Shown: in pieces, positions 1 through 8,369 of the stretch
Position numbering within the stretch: the stretch's first letter is position 1
Layout: the number at the start of each line of letters is the position of its first letter
DNA from: Enterobacteriaceae bacterium UBA2655
Lineage (GTDB): Bacteria; Pseudomonadota; Gammaproteobacteria; Enterobacterales; Enterobacteriaceae
Direction: 5' to 3'
Assembly: GCA_002359495.1 (NCBI GenBank)
Contig: DENB01000098.1
Location: 1 to 61,340 of the forward strand
DNA length: 61,340 nt
Position numbers and translations under genes: made by a program
The notes under the pieces: model-generated
Told to the model about the DNA's origin: nothing
Seen by the model: only the letters and a program-made list of their open reading frames with translations
The model's database searches: none

Positions 1-720
1 AAATTCAGTAAACCACTACATAACGCCTCCTGGACCGCCGCGCTGGTTAAAAAGGCGCTTTCGCTTAACGTTAACCTTATCGTTATCACGGGCGATGTGA
101 TTGACGGCACGCTGAACAACCGACGAGCCGACGTGGAGCCGCTAAGGGGTTTGCATGCACCAGACGGCGTGTTTGCCATCACCGGCAATCACGAATATTT
201 CTTCGAGCAGGAAAGCTGGACCCGCCATCTGGCCTCGCTGGGGCTTAATCCGTTGGACAACAGTCATACGGTCATCAAACGGGGCGAAGCAGAACTGGTG
301 GTTGTCGGCGTGCCGGATATTTCTGCCTCAAGAAGAGGCGCGATCGGCCCGAACCTTGCCAAAGCGCTGGAAAACGCGCCCGTCAACGCGCCGGTGGTAT
401 TGCTCGATCATCAGCCGCGCAATGCCCGCCAGAGCGCGGTTCAGGCTATTGATGTGCAGTTATCTGGCCATACCCATGGCGGTCTGATTGCCGGTTTCGA
501 CCGGCTGTTCGCCAAACCTAACGGCGGCTTTGTCTCAGGCCTTTATGATGTGGATGGCATGCAGCTTTATGTCAATAACGGGACGGCGCTCTGGCCAGGA
601 ATGGCGGTGCGATTAGGACGTCCATCGGAATTAACGCGCATCACGCTGAGGCGGCGAGAGCGCATCCCCGATGCTGAACCATCGGTTGCCGGTGATTTAT
701 CGGCAAATAACTTTCAGTGA
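1..720 (+). CDS. Metallophosphoesterase, C-terminal part (5' end outside window)
   Basis: The reading frame is open from base 1, so the true start lies upstream and only the C-terminal 239 residues are seen. Metallophosphoesterase motifs are present: a TGD-V-D block at about residues 34-38, GNHE at about 62-65 and GHTHGG at about 156-161. These supply metal-binding Asp, Asn and His residues in calcineurin-like phosphoesterases of the YkoQ/YaeI type. Such proteins usually carry an N-terminal membrane segment and hydrolyse phosphoesters, possibly lipid-linked ones, at the membrane; that segment would be in the missing part. The substrate cannot be told from the sequence. No partner gene follows closely downstream. 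Confidence 0.85.
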   Translation, partial: KFSKPLHNASWTAALVKKALSLNVNLIVITGDVIDGTLNNRRADVEPLRGLHAPDGVFAITGNHEYFFEQESWTRHLASLGLNPLDNSHTVIKRGEAELVVVGVPDISASRRGAIGPNLAKALENAPVNAPVVLLDHQPRNARQSAVQAIDVQLSGHTHGGLIAGFDRLFAKPNGGFVSGLYDVDGMQLYVNNGTALWPGMAVRLGRPSELTRITLRRRERIPDAEPSVAGDLSANNFQ

Positions 721-801
721 GGAGAAAGAGAGTGACGAACAAAACGTCATTTTTTTAATGGGACGTTACCTCAGGAGAAACGACAAAAGCCTTATAAAAA
801 G

Positions 802-824
802 CGGGCCGGAGTAAGGCCGGCCCG
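802..824 (-). terminator. Strong GC hairpin; T-tract only on the minus strand
   Basis: CGGGCCGG (802-809) pairs perfectly with CCGGCCCG (817-824) across a 7-nt loop. On the plus strand it is flanked by A-runs on both sides, so a U-tract follows the stem only when transcribed on the minus strand. It would therefore end minus-strand transcription coming from 830-1480, where I see no gene. Confidence 0.5.
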
Positions 825-1482
825 AAAAAAGCAAAAATTTACCAACGCTCTTACAAGCGCGGGCAGATTATATTCAGCGTTACAGACGCGAATACCGGAA
901 TACTCCTGGATCGCGCGTCAAAAAGACCGGTCCGGTCGGTCTGCTATATAATCTGGCAATGGCCTGCTTGCAGGCATGTTTCCGGATGCTATTCCTTTCA
1001 AACATTGCTGCTCCGCTGCGCGGATCCGCAGCCGCCGAAAAAACCAAACGACACTATCATGTCGTAACGGCACAACCAAAAAACGCCGACCTAAACGCCC
1101 TTAATATTTATTAAATAGGAATTTAACCTAAAAGATATGCACTGTTTAAATCAGTACACAATCAATATCTACGCATTCAGTGCAAACAGGCCATCCGCCT
1201 CTGAAAAACGGAAAGCATGCTTATTATATAAAACGATAATATACATAAAAAAATATGTAATTTTATGAGATATTGTAACGCTTTGAAGGTTTTTTACAGC
1301 ATTTTTCTTTTTACTTTAAAAATTTTTATTTTAGTCTATCAGGAGGTATAAGTATGAGTCTCATCAGTAGACAGTCGAAAGAATGATTTTTTTGTGCAGT
1401 ATTTATTTTCTGCGCTAACATTATAGTGTGTGTTAACAACACTAAAATTTTAAAATAGCGTAATTTATTTTAAGGAGAAATT
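825..1482. other. Gene-poor AT-rich gap
   Basis: This stretch of about 650 bases has no convincing reading frame longer than the 10-codon ORF listed at 1354. Its second half is markedly AT-rich compared with its surroundings. It presumably holds the promoter of the DUF2171 gene. No RNA family is recognised. Confidence 0.5.
1354..1386 (+). CDS. Possible 10-residue leader peptide
   Basis: A ten-codon ORF (MSLISRQSKE) starts 7 bases after a perfect AGGAGG, the strongest Shine-Dalgarno sequence in this neighbourhood, and ends 96 bases before the DUF2171 gene. It is too short for coding statistics. It could be a leader peptide or chance. I include it only because of the ribosome binding site. Confidence 0.25.
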   Translation: MSLISRQSKE

Positions 1483-1719
1483 ATGGTTAATAAATCTGAG
1501 ATTCTTGATCATGCACAGGTTGTTGACGTAGATGGCGAACATGTGGGCGTCGTGGATCATCTGGAAGGCGAAGATAAAATCAAGCTGGCCAAAAGCGATC
1601 CGAATGCAGAAGGTCATCACCACATTATTCCTTTGGCTTGGGTAAAAGAAGTTAATGACAACAAAGTCATTCTGTCTAAATCCCGCTCCGATGTTGAAGC
1701 CAGCTGGCAGGAAAGCTGA
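1483..1719 (+). CDS. DUF2171 (PRC-barrel-like) small protein
   Basis: A 78-residue protein of the DUF2171 family. The family pattern is clear: an N-terminal V-D-x-D-G-x-x-V-G-x-V-D block (residues 14-26), K-L-A-K-S-D-P (35-41), a HHH-I-P turn (47-51) and W-V-x-x-V near residue 54. There is no signal peptide and no membrane segment. Members are small cytoplasmic proteins often linked to stress or storage conditions; no biochemical function is established. A good ribosome binding site (AAGGAG) precedes the ATG, and a terminator follows immediately, so it is transcribed alone. Confidence 0.85.
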   Translation: MVNKSEILDHAQVVDVDGEHVGVVDHLEGEDKIKLAKSDPNAEGHHHIIPLAWVKEVNDNKVILSKSRSDVEASWQES

Positions 1720-1757
1720 TTACTGCTATTAGCCTCGTTTCAAAAACCAACTTTATT

Positions 1758-1786
1758 AAAGCCGGATGTTTAAATTCGGCTTTTTT
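1758..1786 (+). terminator. Rho-independent terminator of the DUF2171 gene
   Basis: AAAGCCG and CGGCTTT form a stem around an AT-rich loop and run into TTTTTT, 40 bases after the DUF2171 stop codon. Confidence 0.8.
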
Positions 1787-1859
1787 CATAATAAAAGCCA
1801 GCGCTTAATTAAATATTTTATTAGCGGAGCTGACCTGCGCGTATTATCGGATACAACCG

Positions 1860-2684
1860 TCAGTGAGTAATATCGGTTTGTTTACCTTCTGATTTTCCAT
1901 TTCTCCAGCTTGCTGCAAATTCAGCCGGCGTCTGGTAATTCAGCGATGAATGAGGTCTGGACTCGTTATAGTCCTGCCGCCAGTCATTAATGATTTTCCG
2001 GGCATGAAGAATATCACTGAACCAGTGTTCATTCAGGCATTTATCCCGAAAGCGACCGTTGAAACTCTCAATAAATCCGTTCTGTGTTGGCTTACCTGGC
2101 TGGATAAGTCGCAACGCCACACCATGCTCAAAGACCTGTTGATCGAGCGCGCGGCAGGTAAATTCCGGCCCCTGATCGGTTCTTATTGTCGCCGGATAAC
2201 CACGAAAGAGCGCGATGCTGTCCAGAATACGCGTGACCTGAACGCCTGAAATACCGAAAGCAGCGGTGATCGTCAGACATTCCTTCGTGAAATCATCCGC
2301 ACAAGTCAGGCACTTAATCCGACGGCCGCTGGCAAGTGCATCCATGACAAAATCCATTGACCATGTCAGGTTCGGCGCATCCGGGCGAAGAAGCGGAAGC
2401 CGCTCAGTCGCCAGACCTTTACGACGTTGTCTGCGCTTCACACTCAGGCCGTTAAGGTGGTAAATGCGGTATACCCGCTTGTGGTTGACGTGAAGGCCCT
2501 CCCGGCGTAATAACTGCCAGATGCGCCGGTAACCAAAACGCCTTCGTTCGAGCGCCAGTTCTGTGATACGCCCTGATAAATCTGCGTCAGCCGCCGGAAG
2601 CTGAGCCTCATAGCGGCAGGTCGGCAGGGACAAATCTGTAAGCCTGCAGGCACGACGTTGCGACAGACCGGTCGCATCACACAT
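1860..2684 (-). CDS. IS3-family transposase OrfB (DDE integrase domain)
   Basis: 274 residues as read from the first ATG. In intact elements the frame runs further upstream and is expressed by -1 frameshifting from OrfA. The integrase core is complete: Asp in the W-S-M-D-F-V block, Asp in R-T-D-Q-G-P-E-F and Glu in F-I-E-S-F-N-G make the DDE triad. An HTH_21-type region ([13 protein letters not shown]) lies N-terminal, and the C-terminus N-Y-Q-T-P-A-E-F is typical of the group. Catalytically it looks intact, but without a full OrfA the OrfAB fusion cannot be made. Confidence 0.9.
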   Translation of the reverse strand: MCDATGLSQRRACRLTDLSLPTCRYEAQLPAADADLSGRITELALERRRFGYRRIWQLLRREGLHVNHKRVYRIYHLNGLSVKRRQRRKGLATERLPLLRPDAPNLTWSMDFVMDALASGRRIKCLTCADDFTKECLTITAAFGISGVQVTRILDSIALFRGYPATIRTDQGPEFTCRALDQQVFEHGVALRLIQPGKPTQNGFIESFNGRFRDKCLNEHWFSDILHARKIINDWRQDYNESRPHSSLNYQTPAEFAASWRNGKSEGKQTDITH

Positions 2685-2716
2685 AAACTCAACGGCTTCC
2701 CGCTTCTGGTCTGTCG

Positions 2717-2977
2717 TCAGTGCTTTCGCCCCGGAGCCACCTGAAGTGCCTCCTTACCAAGCATGGCTTCGGCAAGCAGCTTCTTGAGCCGGGCGTGCTC
2801 TTCTTCAAGCGACTTCAGGCGCTTAACCTCGGGCACCTCCATACCGCCATATTTCTTGCGCCAGCTGTAGAAAGTAGCGTCTGAAATGGCATGCTAACGG
2901 AGTTCCCGGGCAGAAACCCCGGCTTCAGCCTCGCGGAGGATACTGATGATCTGTTCGTTGGAAAAACCCTTCTTCAT
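2717..2977 (-). pseudogene. IS3-family OrfA with premature stop at codon 28
   Basis: OrfA starts MKKGFSNEQIISILREAEAG, a typical IS3 helix-turn-helix N-terminus. An in-frame TAG (complement of 2894-2896) replaces codon 28, where related elements read through into H-A-I-S-D-A-T-F-Y-x-W. Past that stop the frame stays open to a TGA at 2717-2719 and encodes the expected leucine-zipper-like region (K-R-L-K-S-L-E-E-E). The nonsense codon should abolish both OrfA and the OrfAB transposase. Confidence 0.85.
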
Positions 2978-3239
2978 GGGGATGTCCTCATGTGGCTTAT
3001 GAAGACATGACTAACATCGCGGTGTATTAATCAACGGGGAGCAGGTCAAGGTGAATATCGCCCTGATCAACACCCGACTTTTTCCTCTGAAACAGAACTC
3101 CCGGCGCCCTTAATCAGAAAAGCTTAGGGCGCTCTGCCCATAGAAAACAATGCTGAAACAAGTTAAACAGAGCAGCCCGAACCTCCTCGACGACAACTTA
3201 ACACCCCGCCTGTTTCAAACGCGCCGTTAGGGTAATTAA

Positions 3240-4292
3240 TCATGCATCCGCAATCCCGATCAGCACTTTGATGAAATATTCTTCCCGGCTACAGAGTCGG
3301 GGAAACAGGGCCGGGGCTTCGCTGAGTCTAATTTTATGGCTGATTAATGGCTGAACGTTGATCTTCCCGCTGCTGATGCCGTTTACAGAGGTCGTCCACT
3401 CACTTCCCGGAAAGGGGGCAGATATGGAATTCCAGGAACCCCGGACGATCAATTCGTTTCTGATGATTTTCTCAAAATGCGTTCTTGGCAGAGCCACATC
3501 GCCGTAGGGGATCCCTAAAAGCAGAACCGTTCCTCCCTTCATCGCCAGAGACAAAGAGCTGGCGATCCCGGCCGCGTTTCCGGAGGATTCCACCACCACC
3601 TCCGCGCCGCCGTGATCGGTGGCAGCCATATAATCCTGGAAATAATTTTCCTCCGTAACATCAAAAACAAGATCCGCCCCGGTTTGTTTCGCCATTGCCA
3701 GTTTTCGCCGATCCGTATCAAATGCGTAAACCTTACTGGCTCCGTACGCTTTCGCCCACTGTAAGGCCAGCAGCCCTATTGTGCCGCAACCCACTATCGC
3801 CACACCGAATCCCGGTTTGATCGTTATCTGATTAAATCCGTGAACCACCACACAGGAAGGTTCAACAAAGCTGGCCAGATCGAAATCCATATCATCAGGA
3901 AGTTTGACGACGTTCTCTGCCGGTACTTTTATATATTCGGCAAACGCGCCTTTTTTGTGTCCGCCCAGTACTTCCAGGTTTGCGCATTTAGACAAGCTTC
4001 CCTTGCGGCAAAATTCACATTCGTGACAGGGAAAACAGGGACAGGCGACTACTCTGTCGCCTCTCTTCACCGCGGAAACGGCTGCACCGCATTCGGTAAC
4101 GATGCCGGAAAATTCATGTCCCCAGGTGAGGCCGGGATTGTACGACCCGATTTTGCCGAAGCGTGAAATGTCTGACCCGCAAATACCCGCCGTTACCACT
4201 TTGATAATGACATCGTCAGCCAGCGCGATTTCAGGCATGACAACGTCCTCATAACGGACATCCTGCTTTTCATAGAGGTTTAAAGCTTTCAT
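3240..4292 (-). CDS. Zn-dependent polyol dehydrogenase, galactitol-1-phosphate 5-dehydrogenase-like
   Basis: A 350-residue medium-chain dehydrogenase (MDR). Catalytic zinc ligands are Cys38 in G-I-C-G-S-D and His59-Glu60 in G-H-E. The structural zinc is bound by four Cys in C-F-P-C-H-E-C-E-F-C...C. The Rossmann motif is G-C-G-T-I-G. The family includes GatD and sorbitol dehydrogenases, which oxidise a polyol or polyol phosphate to the ketose with NAD. It lies downstream of the polyol PTS genes on the same strand, but a terminator separates it from surE, so it may have its own promoter. GatD is the best family match; the substrate is unproven. Confidence 0.8.
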   Translation of the reverse strand: MKALNLYEKQDVRYEDVVMPEIALADDVIIKVVTAGICGSDISRFGKIGSYNPGLTWGHEFSGIVTECGAAVSAVKRGDRVVACPCFPCHECEFCRKGSLSKCANLEVLGGHKKGAFAEYIKVPAENVVKLPDDMDFDLASFVEPSCVVVHGFNQITIKPGFGVAIVGCGTIGLLALQWAKAYGASKVYAFDTDRRKLAMAKQTGADLVFDVTEENYFQDYMAATDHGGAEVVVESSGNAAGIASSLSLAMKGGTVLLLGIPYGDVALPRTHFEKIIRNELIVRGSWNSISAPFPGSEWTTSVNGISSGKINVQPLISHKIRLSEAPALFPRLCSREEYFIKVLIGIADA

Positions 4293-4357
4293 GGCTTGCT
4301 CCTTACCGTATACGGAAAGAAATGCATCATGTCTTAACCAGACAATCGCTTAGCGGG

Positions 4358-4379
4358 AAAAAGCCGCCCGTCAGGCGGC
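4358..4379 (-). terminator. Rho-independent terminator after surE
   Basis: On the minus strand GCCGCC and GGCGGC form a stem with a 5-nt loop, followed by TTTTT. It lies just after the surE stop and before the dehydrogenase start at 4292. Confidence 0.75.
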
Positions 4380-4384
4380 AAACG

Positions 4385-5182
4385 TCATCGCATCGAGGAC
4401 AGAGAAAAGCGGTTTAACCGTTCCGCCAGGTTATCCCATGCGTCCCGGTAGGTTCTTTCGAAGGTCAACGGCGTAACTGAGATATAACCGCCAGCTACAG
4501 CCGCAACTTCGCTCTGCTCAGGTAAATCGGTAATGCCGTGCTCCACGCGTATCCAGAAATAATTTTCACCATGCGGATCTGTCGTTGGCGTAACAAACAA
4601 CCCTTTCACCTTGCCGATGCCCTGGCGGCTGACGCAGATGCCCCGGATCGCCTCTTCCGGCACATTAGGGAAATTGACGTTCAGGCAGTACTCTGTCGAA
4701 AGTCCGTCGCGCAGCAGATGGCTCAACACTGGCTGACAGAATTTTTCCGCGATACGCCAGTCAGGTTGAGCGTCCTGCCATCTATCCTGACTCAAAGCTA
4801 CTGAAGGAATACCGAGAAGCACGCCGGTCATCGCCGCGCCAACCGTACCGGACAGCACCGTTTCAAACCCGATGTTCGAACCATTATTCACACCTGAGAG
4901 CAGCACGTCCGGGAGATCGTTTTTCATCAGATGCCTGATGGCAAGCGCAACGCAGTCTGCGGGCGTGCCGTGTACTGCATAACGGCGCAGGCCGCGCGGC
5001 TCCACACGCACCGGTTCCCGCAGGCTGACCGAATTCGCCACCCCGCTTTTATCTGTTGCCGGCGCGACGGTCCAGACTTCATCGGCAAGGCTAGCGGCGA
5101 TGCGTTCCAGAATGTTAATTCCCGGCGCATCGATGCCGTCATCATTCGTCAGCAAAATCTTTCGACAGATTTTTTGATTCAC
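4385..5182 (-). CDS. surE: SurE-family 5'-nucleotidase / phosphatase
   Basis: SurE is a metal-dependent phosphatase acting on nucleoside monophosphates and other phosphoesters. The signature I-L-L-T-N-D-D-G-I-D-A-P-G lies at the N-terminus with its metal-binding Asp pair; G-T-P-A-D-C-V and the S-G-V-N-x-G-x-N-x-G block follow. I chose the GTG at 5180-5182 because AGGGG precedes it at good spacing; the frame can also open at a TTG 17 codons upstream. Chromosomal surE normally sits next to pcm and rpoS, so this is a paralogue. Placed behind HPr and aldolase, it may remove phosphate from a sugar phosphate of the pathway (inference). Confidence 0.88.
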   Translation of the reverse strand: MNQKICRKILLTNDDGIDAPGINILERIAASLADEVWTVAPATDKSGVANSVSLREPVRVEPRGLRRYAVHGTPADCVALAIRHLMKNDLPDVLLSGVNNGSNIGFETVLSGTVGAAMTGVLLGIPSVALSQDRWQDAQPDWRIAEKFCQPVLSHLLRDGLSTEYCLNVNFPNVPEEAIRGICVSRQGIGKVKGLFVTPTTDPHGENYFWIRVEHGITDLPEQSEVAAVAGGYISVTPLTFERTYRDAWDNLAERLNRFSLSSMR

Positions 5183-5258
5183 AGGCGGTTCCCCTTTATT
5201 CGGACGTGCAGCGTCCTGGAGCTGTCGCTTCAATTAAAAATATTAATCAGGAAAAAGA

Positions 5259-5528
5259 TTATTCTTTTTCGCCGAATCCGCTGGCGAATAATCCTTTTAA
5301 TTCACTCATGGCATCCTGTTCGTCAACGCCTTCGCAGATAATTTCAATATTGGAGTGTCCTTTTACGCCTGCGCCTAATACGCTCATTAATCCTTTTATA
5401 ACGACGCGCTTTTCACCATTAACCAGCGTAACAGAGGATTCATATTTTTTAACTGCTTTCACCAGCGTCGTTGCAGGGCGCGCGTGGAGGCCCGTGCTGT
5501 TCACAACACGTATATTTTCGCGGATCAT
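5259..5528 (-). CDS. HPr-family phosphocarrier protein, position 46 is Gly
   Basis: 89 residues. HPr carries phosphate from enzyme I to EIIA proteins of the PTS. The active-site histidine is His15 in G-L-H-A-R-P-A-T, fully conserved. The regulatory position equivalent to Ser46 of E. coli HPr is Gly (K45-G46-L47), although a serine occurs three residues on. The gene lies between aldolase and surE in the PTS island, so it is likely a dedicated phosphodonor for the EIIA encoded at 11695. Close spacing with its neighbours suggests one transcript. Confidence 0.9.
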   Translation of the reverse strand: MIRENIRVVNSTGLHARPATTLVKAVKKYESSVTLVNGEKRVVIKGLMSVLGAGVKGHSNIEIICEGVDEQDAMSELKGLFASGFGEKE

Positions 5529-5567
5529 TTTTTTATCCTGTTTGCAGGTAAATAATTTTTTAAATTA

Positions 5568-6407
5568 TCAGGAAGCGCGGTTCATCATCTGGATTTTACT
5601 GAAAACATCCGCCTCCACGGCGGCTTTAGCGCGGGTCATCACGCGCGCCAGATTGGCCTCATTGTTATTTTCCGTCCACGCTTTTCCCACCGATGTAATA
5701 AAGGCTTTGCGTAAATCGCTGGCAATATTCACTTTCACCACGTTGTATTTGACGAAGCTGCGAATAATTTCTGCGTCAATTCCTGAACCGCCGTGGATAA
5801 CCAACGGAATCGGACAAAGGCCGGCAATTTCTTTCAGCAGAGGAATATCGATACGTGGAATATCTTCCAGGCCGTGAACATTGCCGACGGAGACGGCAAG
5901 CATGCTGCAGCCGGTCTCCTGCACAAAGCGCAAAACCTGTTTGGGATCGGTTTTACAATCAGCTTCGCTGACATGGTCGTCCTCTTTACCGAGGATGGCT
6001 CCCAGTTCAGCTTCAACCGGCACGCCGAAGGATTTACAAAAATCGACTGCTGCTTTCGTAAAGGCGATATTCTCTTCAAACGGCAATTCGGCGCCATCGA
6101 TCATTACCGACGTGAACCCTGCCCGCACCGCTTTTTTCACATCATCCAGTTCCTTACCGTGATCAAGATGCAGACTGACCGGAACGTCCATCGTGGCTGC
6201 GCGCTTTCTGACAATCTCATAGATGTAATCGTAGCCGGAGAGTTTGGCGTTAGTCGGCGCGATCTGAATAAAGTTCGGCAGGCCCGAACGCTCGATAGCG
6301 TCAAGAATGGAAATAGTGGTTTCCAGGTTGGTGGTGTTGAACGCGCCGGCCAGCACGCCTTTTTCCTGGATGCGGTCCAGCAGAATATTACCGTTTACTA
6401 ATGGCAT
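5568..6407 (-). CDS. Class II ketose-bisphosphate aldolase (GatY/KbaY/Fba type)
   Basis: 279 residues, the usual size for tagatose- or fructose-bisphosphate aldolases of class II. Motifs: H-L-D-H-G with catalytic Asp82 and zinc-binding His83, G-x-V-H-G near residue 180 and V-I-H-G-G-S-G near 210, giving the other zinc ligands and the phosphate-binding glycine loop. The reaction splits a ketose bisphosphate (or ketose-1-phosphate) into DHAP and an aldehyde. It lies 5 bases downstream of the GntR-type regulator gene and directly upstream of the HPr gene. Which ketose phosphate is used cannot be read from sequence. Confidence 0.88.
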   Translation of the reverse strand: MPLVNGNILLDRIQEKGVLAGAFNTTNLETTISILDAIERSGLPNFIQIAPTNAKLSGYDYIYEIVRKRAATMDVPVSLHLDHGKELDDVKKAVRAGFTSVMIDGAELPFEENIAFTKAAVDFCKSFGVPVEAELGAILGKEDDHVSEADCKTDPKQVLRFVQETGCSMLAVSVGNVHGLEDIPRIDIPLLKEIAGLCPIPLVIHGGSGIDAEIIRSFVKYNVVKVNIASDLRKAFITSVGKAWTENNNEANLARVMTRAKAAVEADVFSKIQMMNRAS

Positions 6408-6412
6408 GAGTT

Positions 6413-7156
6413 TTACCTCTCTCTTCGTTGAAGTACTGTACCCAAATAATATTTATCCGATTTCAGCCAGACATTACCGAATTCAACAGGCATGTCCTGC
6501 TGGAAAAACACCAGTTGCTCCAGATGAAGAACAGGCGCGTCTTCATTAACTTCCAGGTAGTGCCCCCGCTCAGCGCCGATGATTTTTGCGGCGTAGCGGC
6601 TTTCAGAAAAACTGATCTTTTTTCCTGATAGCTGTTCAATGGTCGGGAACAGGTTGTTCTTGCTGAAATCCACCTCTGCGATCCCCGGGCAGTGAGCGAC
6701 GTTAATGCGGTTTTCAATCAGCATGACTTTTTCGCCTTCAACGCTACGCACACGTTCCAGATAGAGAATGGGCGCGCCGACCTGAATGCCCAGCTTCGAC
6801 GCCACCAGTTTTGACGCCGTCTCCAGGCGGGAGGTGATCACCGCGGTTTCAAAGCGCAGGTGCTGGCTTTCCAGCGACTCGGCGAAAGAGAGCAAGCCTT
6901 CGCCAAGGGAGTACGAAATATTCTCGCTTTTGACGAAGGTGCCTTTCCCCTGCACCTGAACCAACAGACCTTCATTGACCAGCAGCGTGACCGCTTTTTT
7001 AACCGTGCCGCGGCTGACGCCCAGCATCTCCATAATCTGGTTTTCAGACGGCACGCGATCGCCGGTAGTCAGGTCTCCCTTATAAATGTTTTCGCGAATC
7101 CACTCTGAGACCTGAAGATAAAGCGGCACTTCAGAATCTTTCAAAACGGTGTTCAT
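6413..7156 (-). CDS. GntR-family regulator with UTRA ligand domain
   Basis: 247 residues. The N-terminal winged helix (about residues 10-75) has the GntR pattern P-L-Y-L-Q-V, then R-V-P-S-E-N-Q-I-M-E-M-L-G-V-S-R-G-T-V and G-K-G-T-F-V. A HutC/UTRA ligand-binding domain follows (about 95-235). Such proteins are usually repressors released by a sugar phosphate. The gene heads a run with aldolase, HPr and surE. A sequence 24 bases upstream of its start is nearly repeated upstream of the EIIA gene, so it probably controls both transcription units and itself. Confidence 0.9.
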   Translation of the reverse strand: MNTVLKDSEVPLYLQVSEWIRENIYKGDLTTGDRVPSENQIMEMLGVSRGTVKKAVTLLVNEGLLVQVQGKGTFVKSENISYSLGEGLLSFAESLESQHLRFETAVITSRLETASKLVASKLGIQVGAPILYLERVRSVEGEKVMLIENRINVAHCPGIAEVDFSKNNLFPTIEQLSGKKISFSESRYAAKIIGAERGHYLEVNEDAPVLHLEQLVFFQQDMPVEFGNVWLKSDKYYLGTVLQRRER

Positions 7157-7180
7157 TTCACGCTCCCTCTGTTGTTAAGA

Positions 7181-7205
7181 TCGTCTATGTACGACTATGC
7201 ACAAG
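7181..7205. promoter_or_regulatory. Candidate operator 1 of the GntR/UTRA regulator
   Basis: The core GTCTATGTAC-GACTATGCAC is a tandem direct repeat of the decamer G-N-CTATG-N-AC. Twenty of 25 positions are identical to the site at 12225-12249. It lies just upstream of the regulator's own start, fitting autoregulation. Confidence 0.6.
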
Positions 7206-7334
7206 TGTCGCCCGAACATAACCTGATTTCCCGGTATTCACAAACGATCTGCTTCACAAATCCTTGCCCGCTGAGCGATGAGACGCGGCGGCGGATAAAG
7301 GGATAACGTAAAAAAGCGAGGCCTGCATTTTCTG

Positions 7335-8369
7335 TTACTCGCCCATTTGCATAATGACTTTCAACACGTCGTTTTGCGGATTTGAAGCATATTCAATGGC
7401 CTCGCCCAGCTGCGACAGCGGCCAGGTATGGGTGATCATCTCACCCACGTTAATACGGTTTTTACGGATGATTTCGACCGCCTCCGGCATCTCATAGGAG
7501 GAGAGCGAATAGGTGCCGATTACGGAGATCTCATCACGGAAGAAATGCGCCGCATCGATGCTGACCATATTGTTATGGTCAAAAGGAGAGAAGACGACGA
7601 CGCGTCCTCCGCGTCGCAGCAGGTTAATGGCTTGCGGCAGAAGCGAAGATACGCCCGCTGCAATGACCACCACATCAACCCCAAACCCTTCGGTAATATC
7701 GCTAATGCGCGCTTCCAGGTTTTCCTGAGCCGGATTGATCGCATGGTCGATTCCCAGCTGAAGCGCAAGGTTCAGCTTAAAAGGCGAGAGATCGGAAACG
7801 ATGACGTTGGACGCGCCCATCATGGCGGAAAGCTGGGCGCTGAGCAGGCCGATCGTGCCTGAGCCCATCACCAGAACGCTGCAGCCCGGGGTAATCGCCG
7901 CCCGCTTCAGGCCATGCAGGCAGCACCCGATCGGTTCCACCATGACGGCTTTTTCCCAGGAGACCCCCTCAGGAATTTTGTGTGTCAGATGTTTGACATG
8001 CAGTTCCGGCAGGCGGATATATTCGGCAAAACCGCCCGGCTCGATATGGGTCGGCTTGAACTGTTCGCACAGGGTAAAATGCCCGCGATCGCAGTAGTGG
8101 CAGCTAAAACACGGCACATGGATGGCGGTCACCACGCGATCGCCCGGACGGAAACGGGTAACGCGCTTACCGACTTTCACCACTTCCGCCGCCACTTCAT
8201 GGCCCAGCACCACCGGACCGGTAACGGTCTGGTGCTGCGCTTTATGGATATCGGTCCCGCATAAGCCGCAGCTTTTCATTTTTACCAGAATGTCGCCCTC
8301 CTCAATCTCGGGAACGGGCAGATCTTCATAACGGATATCGTTCTTACCGTAATAAACGCTGGCTTTCAT
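7335..8369 (-). CDS. Zn-dependent sorbitol/xylitol-dehydrogenase-like enzyme
   Basis: A 344-residue MDR dehydrogenase. Catalytic zinc ligands: Cys37 in C-G-L-C-G-T-D and His57-Glu58. Structural zinc Cys cluster: C-F-S-C-H-Y-C-D-R-G-H-F-T-L-C. NAD-binding motif: G-S-G-T-I-G. It is related to but distinct from the dehydrogenase at 3240. Its start codon overlaps the stop of the FGGY kinase gene (ATGA), so the two are translationally coupled within the PTS operon. It presumably oxidises a polyol or polyol phosphate to the ketose (family knowledge). The true substrate, such as a pentitol or hexitol, is not determined. Confidence 0.82.
   Translation of the reverse strand: MKASVYYGKNDIRYEDLPVPEIEEGDILVKMKSCGLCGTDIHKAQHQTVTGPVVLGHEVAAEVVKVGKRVTRFRPGDRVVTAIHVPCFSCHYCDRGHFTLCEQFKPTHIEPGGFAEYIRLPELHVKHLTHKIPEGVSWEKAVMVEPIGCCLHGLKRAAITPGCSVLVMGSGTIGLLSAQLSAMMGASNVIVSDLSPFKLNLALQLGIDHAINPAQENLEARISDITEGFGVDVVVIAAGVSSLLPQAINLLRRGGRVVVFSPFDHNNMVSIDAAHFFRDEISVIGTYSLSSYEMPEAVEIIRKNRINVGEMITHTWPLSQLGEAIEYASNPQNDVLKVIMQMGE

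Larger units (their letters stand above)
1831..3048 (-). mobile_element. IS3-family insertion sequence (IS407-group-like), decayed
   Basis: The element is about 1218 bp. Its ends begin TGACCTGC on one side (1831) and finish GCAGGTCA on the other (3048), the usual outer inverted repeat of IS407-group elements. Inside are orfA and orfB of an IS3-type transposase, both on the minus strand. No target duplication is visible: GAGC precedes the left end and AGGT follows the right end, whereas a 4-bp repeat is expected. With an in-frame stop in orfA, this suggests an old or rearranged, probably immobile copy. Confidence 0.85.

Noticed and set aside
1831..3048. Intact, active insertion sequence
   Set aside because: OrfA has an in-frame stop and no target duplication is visible.
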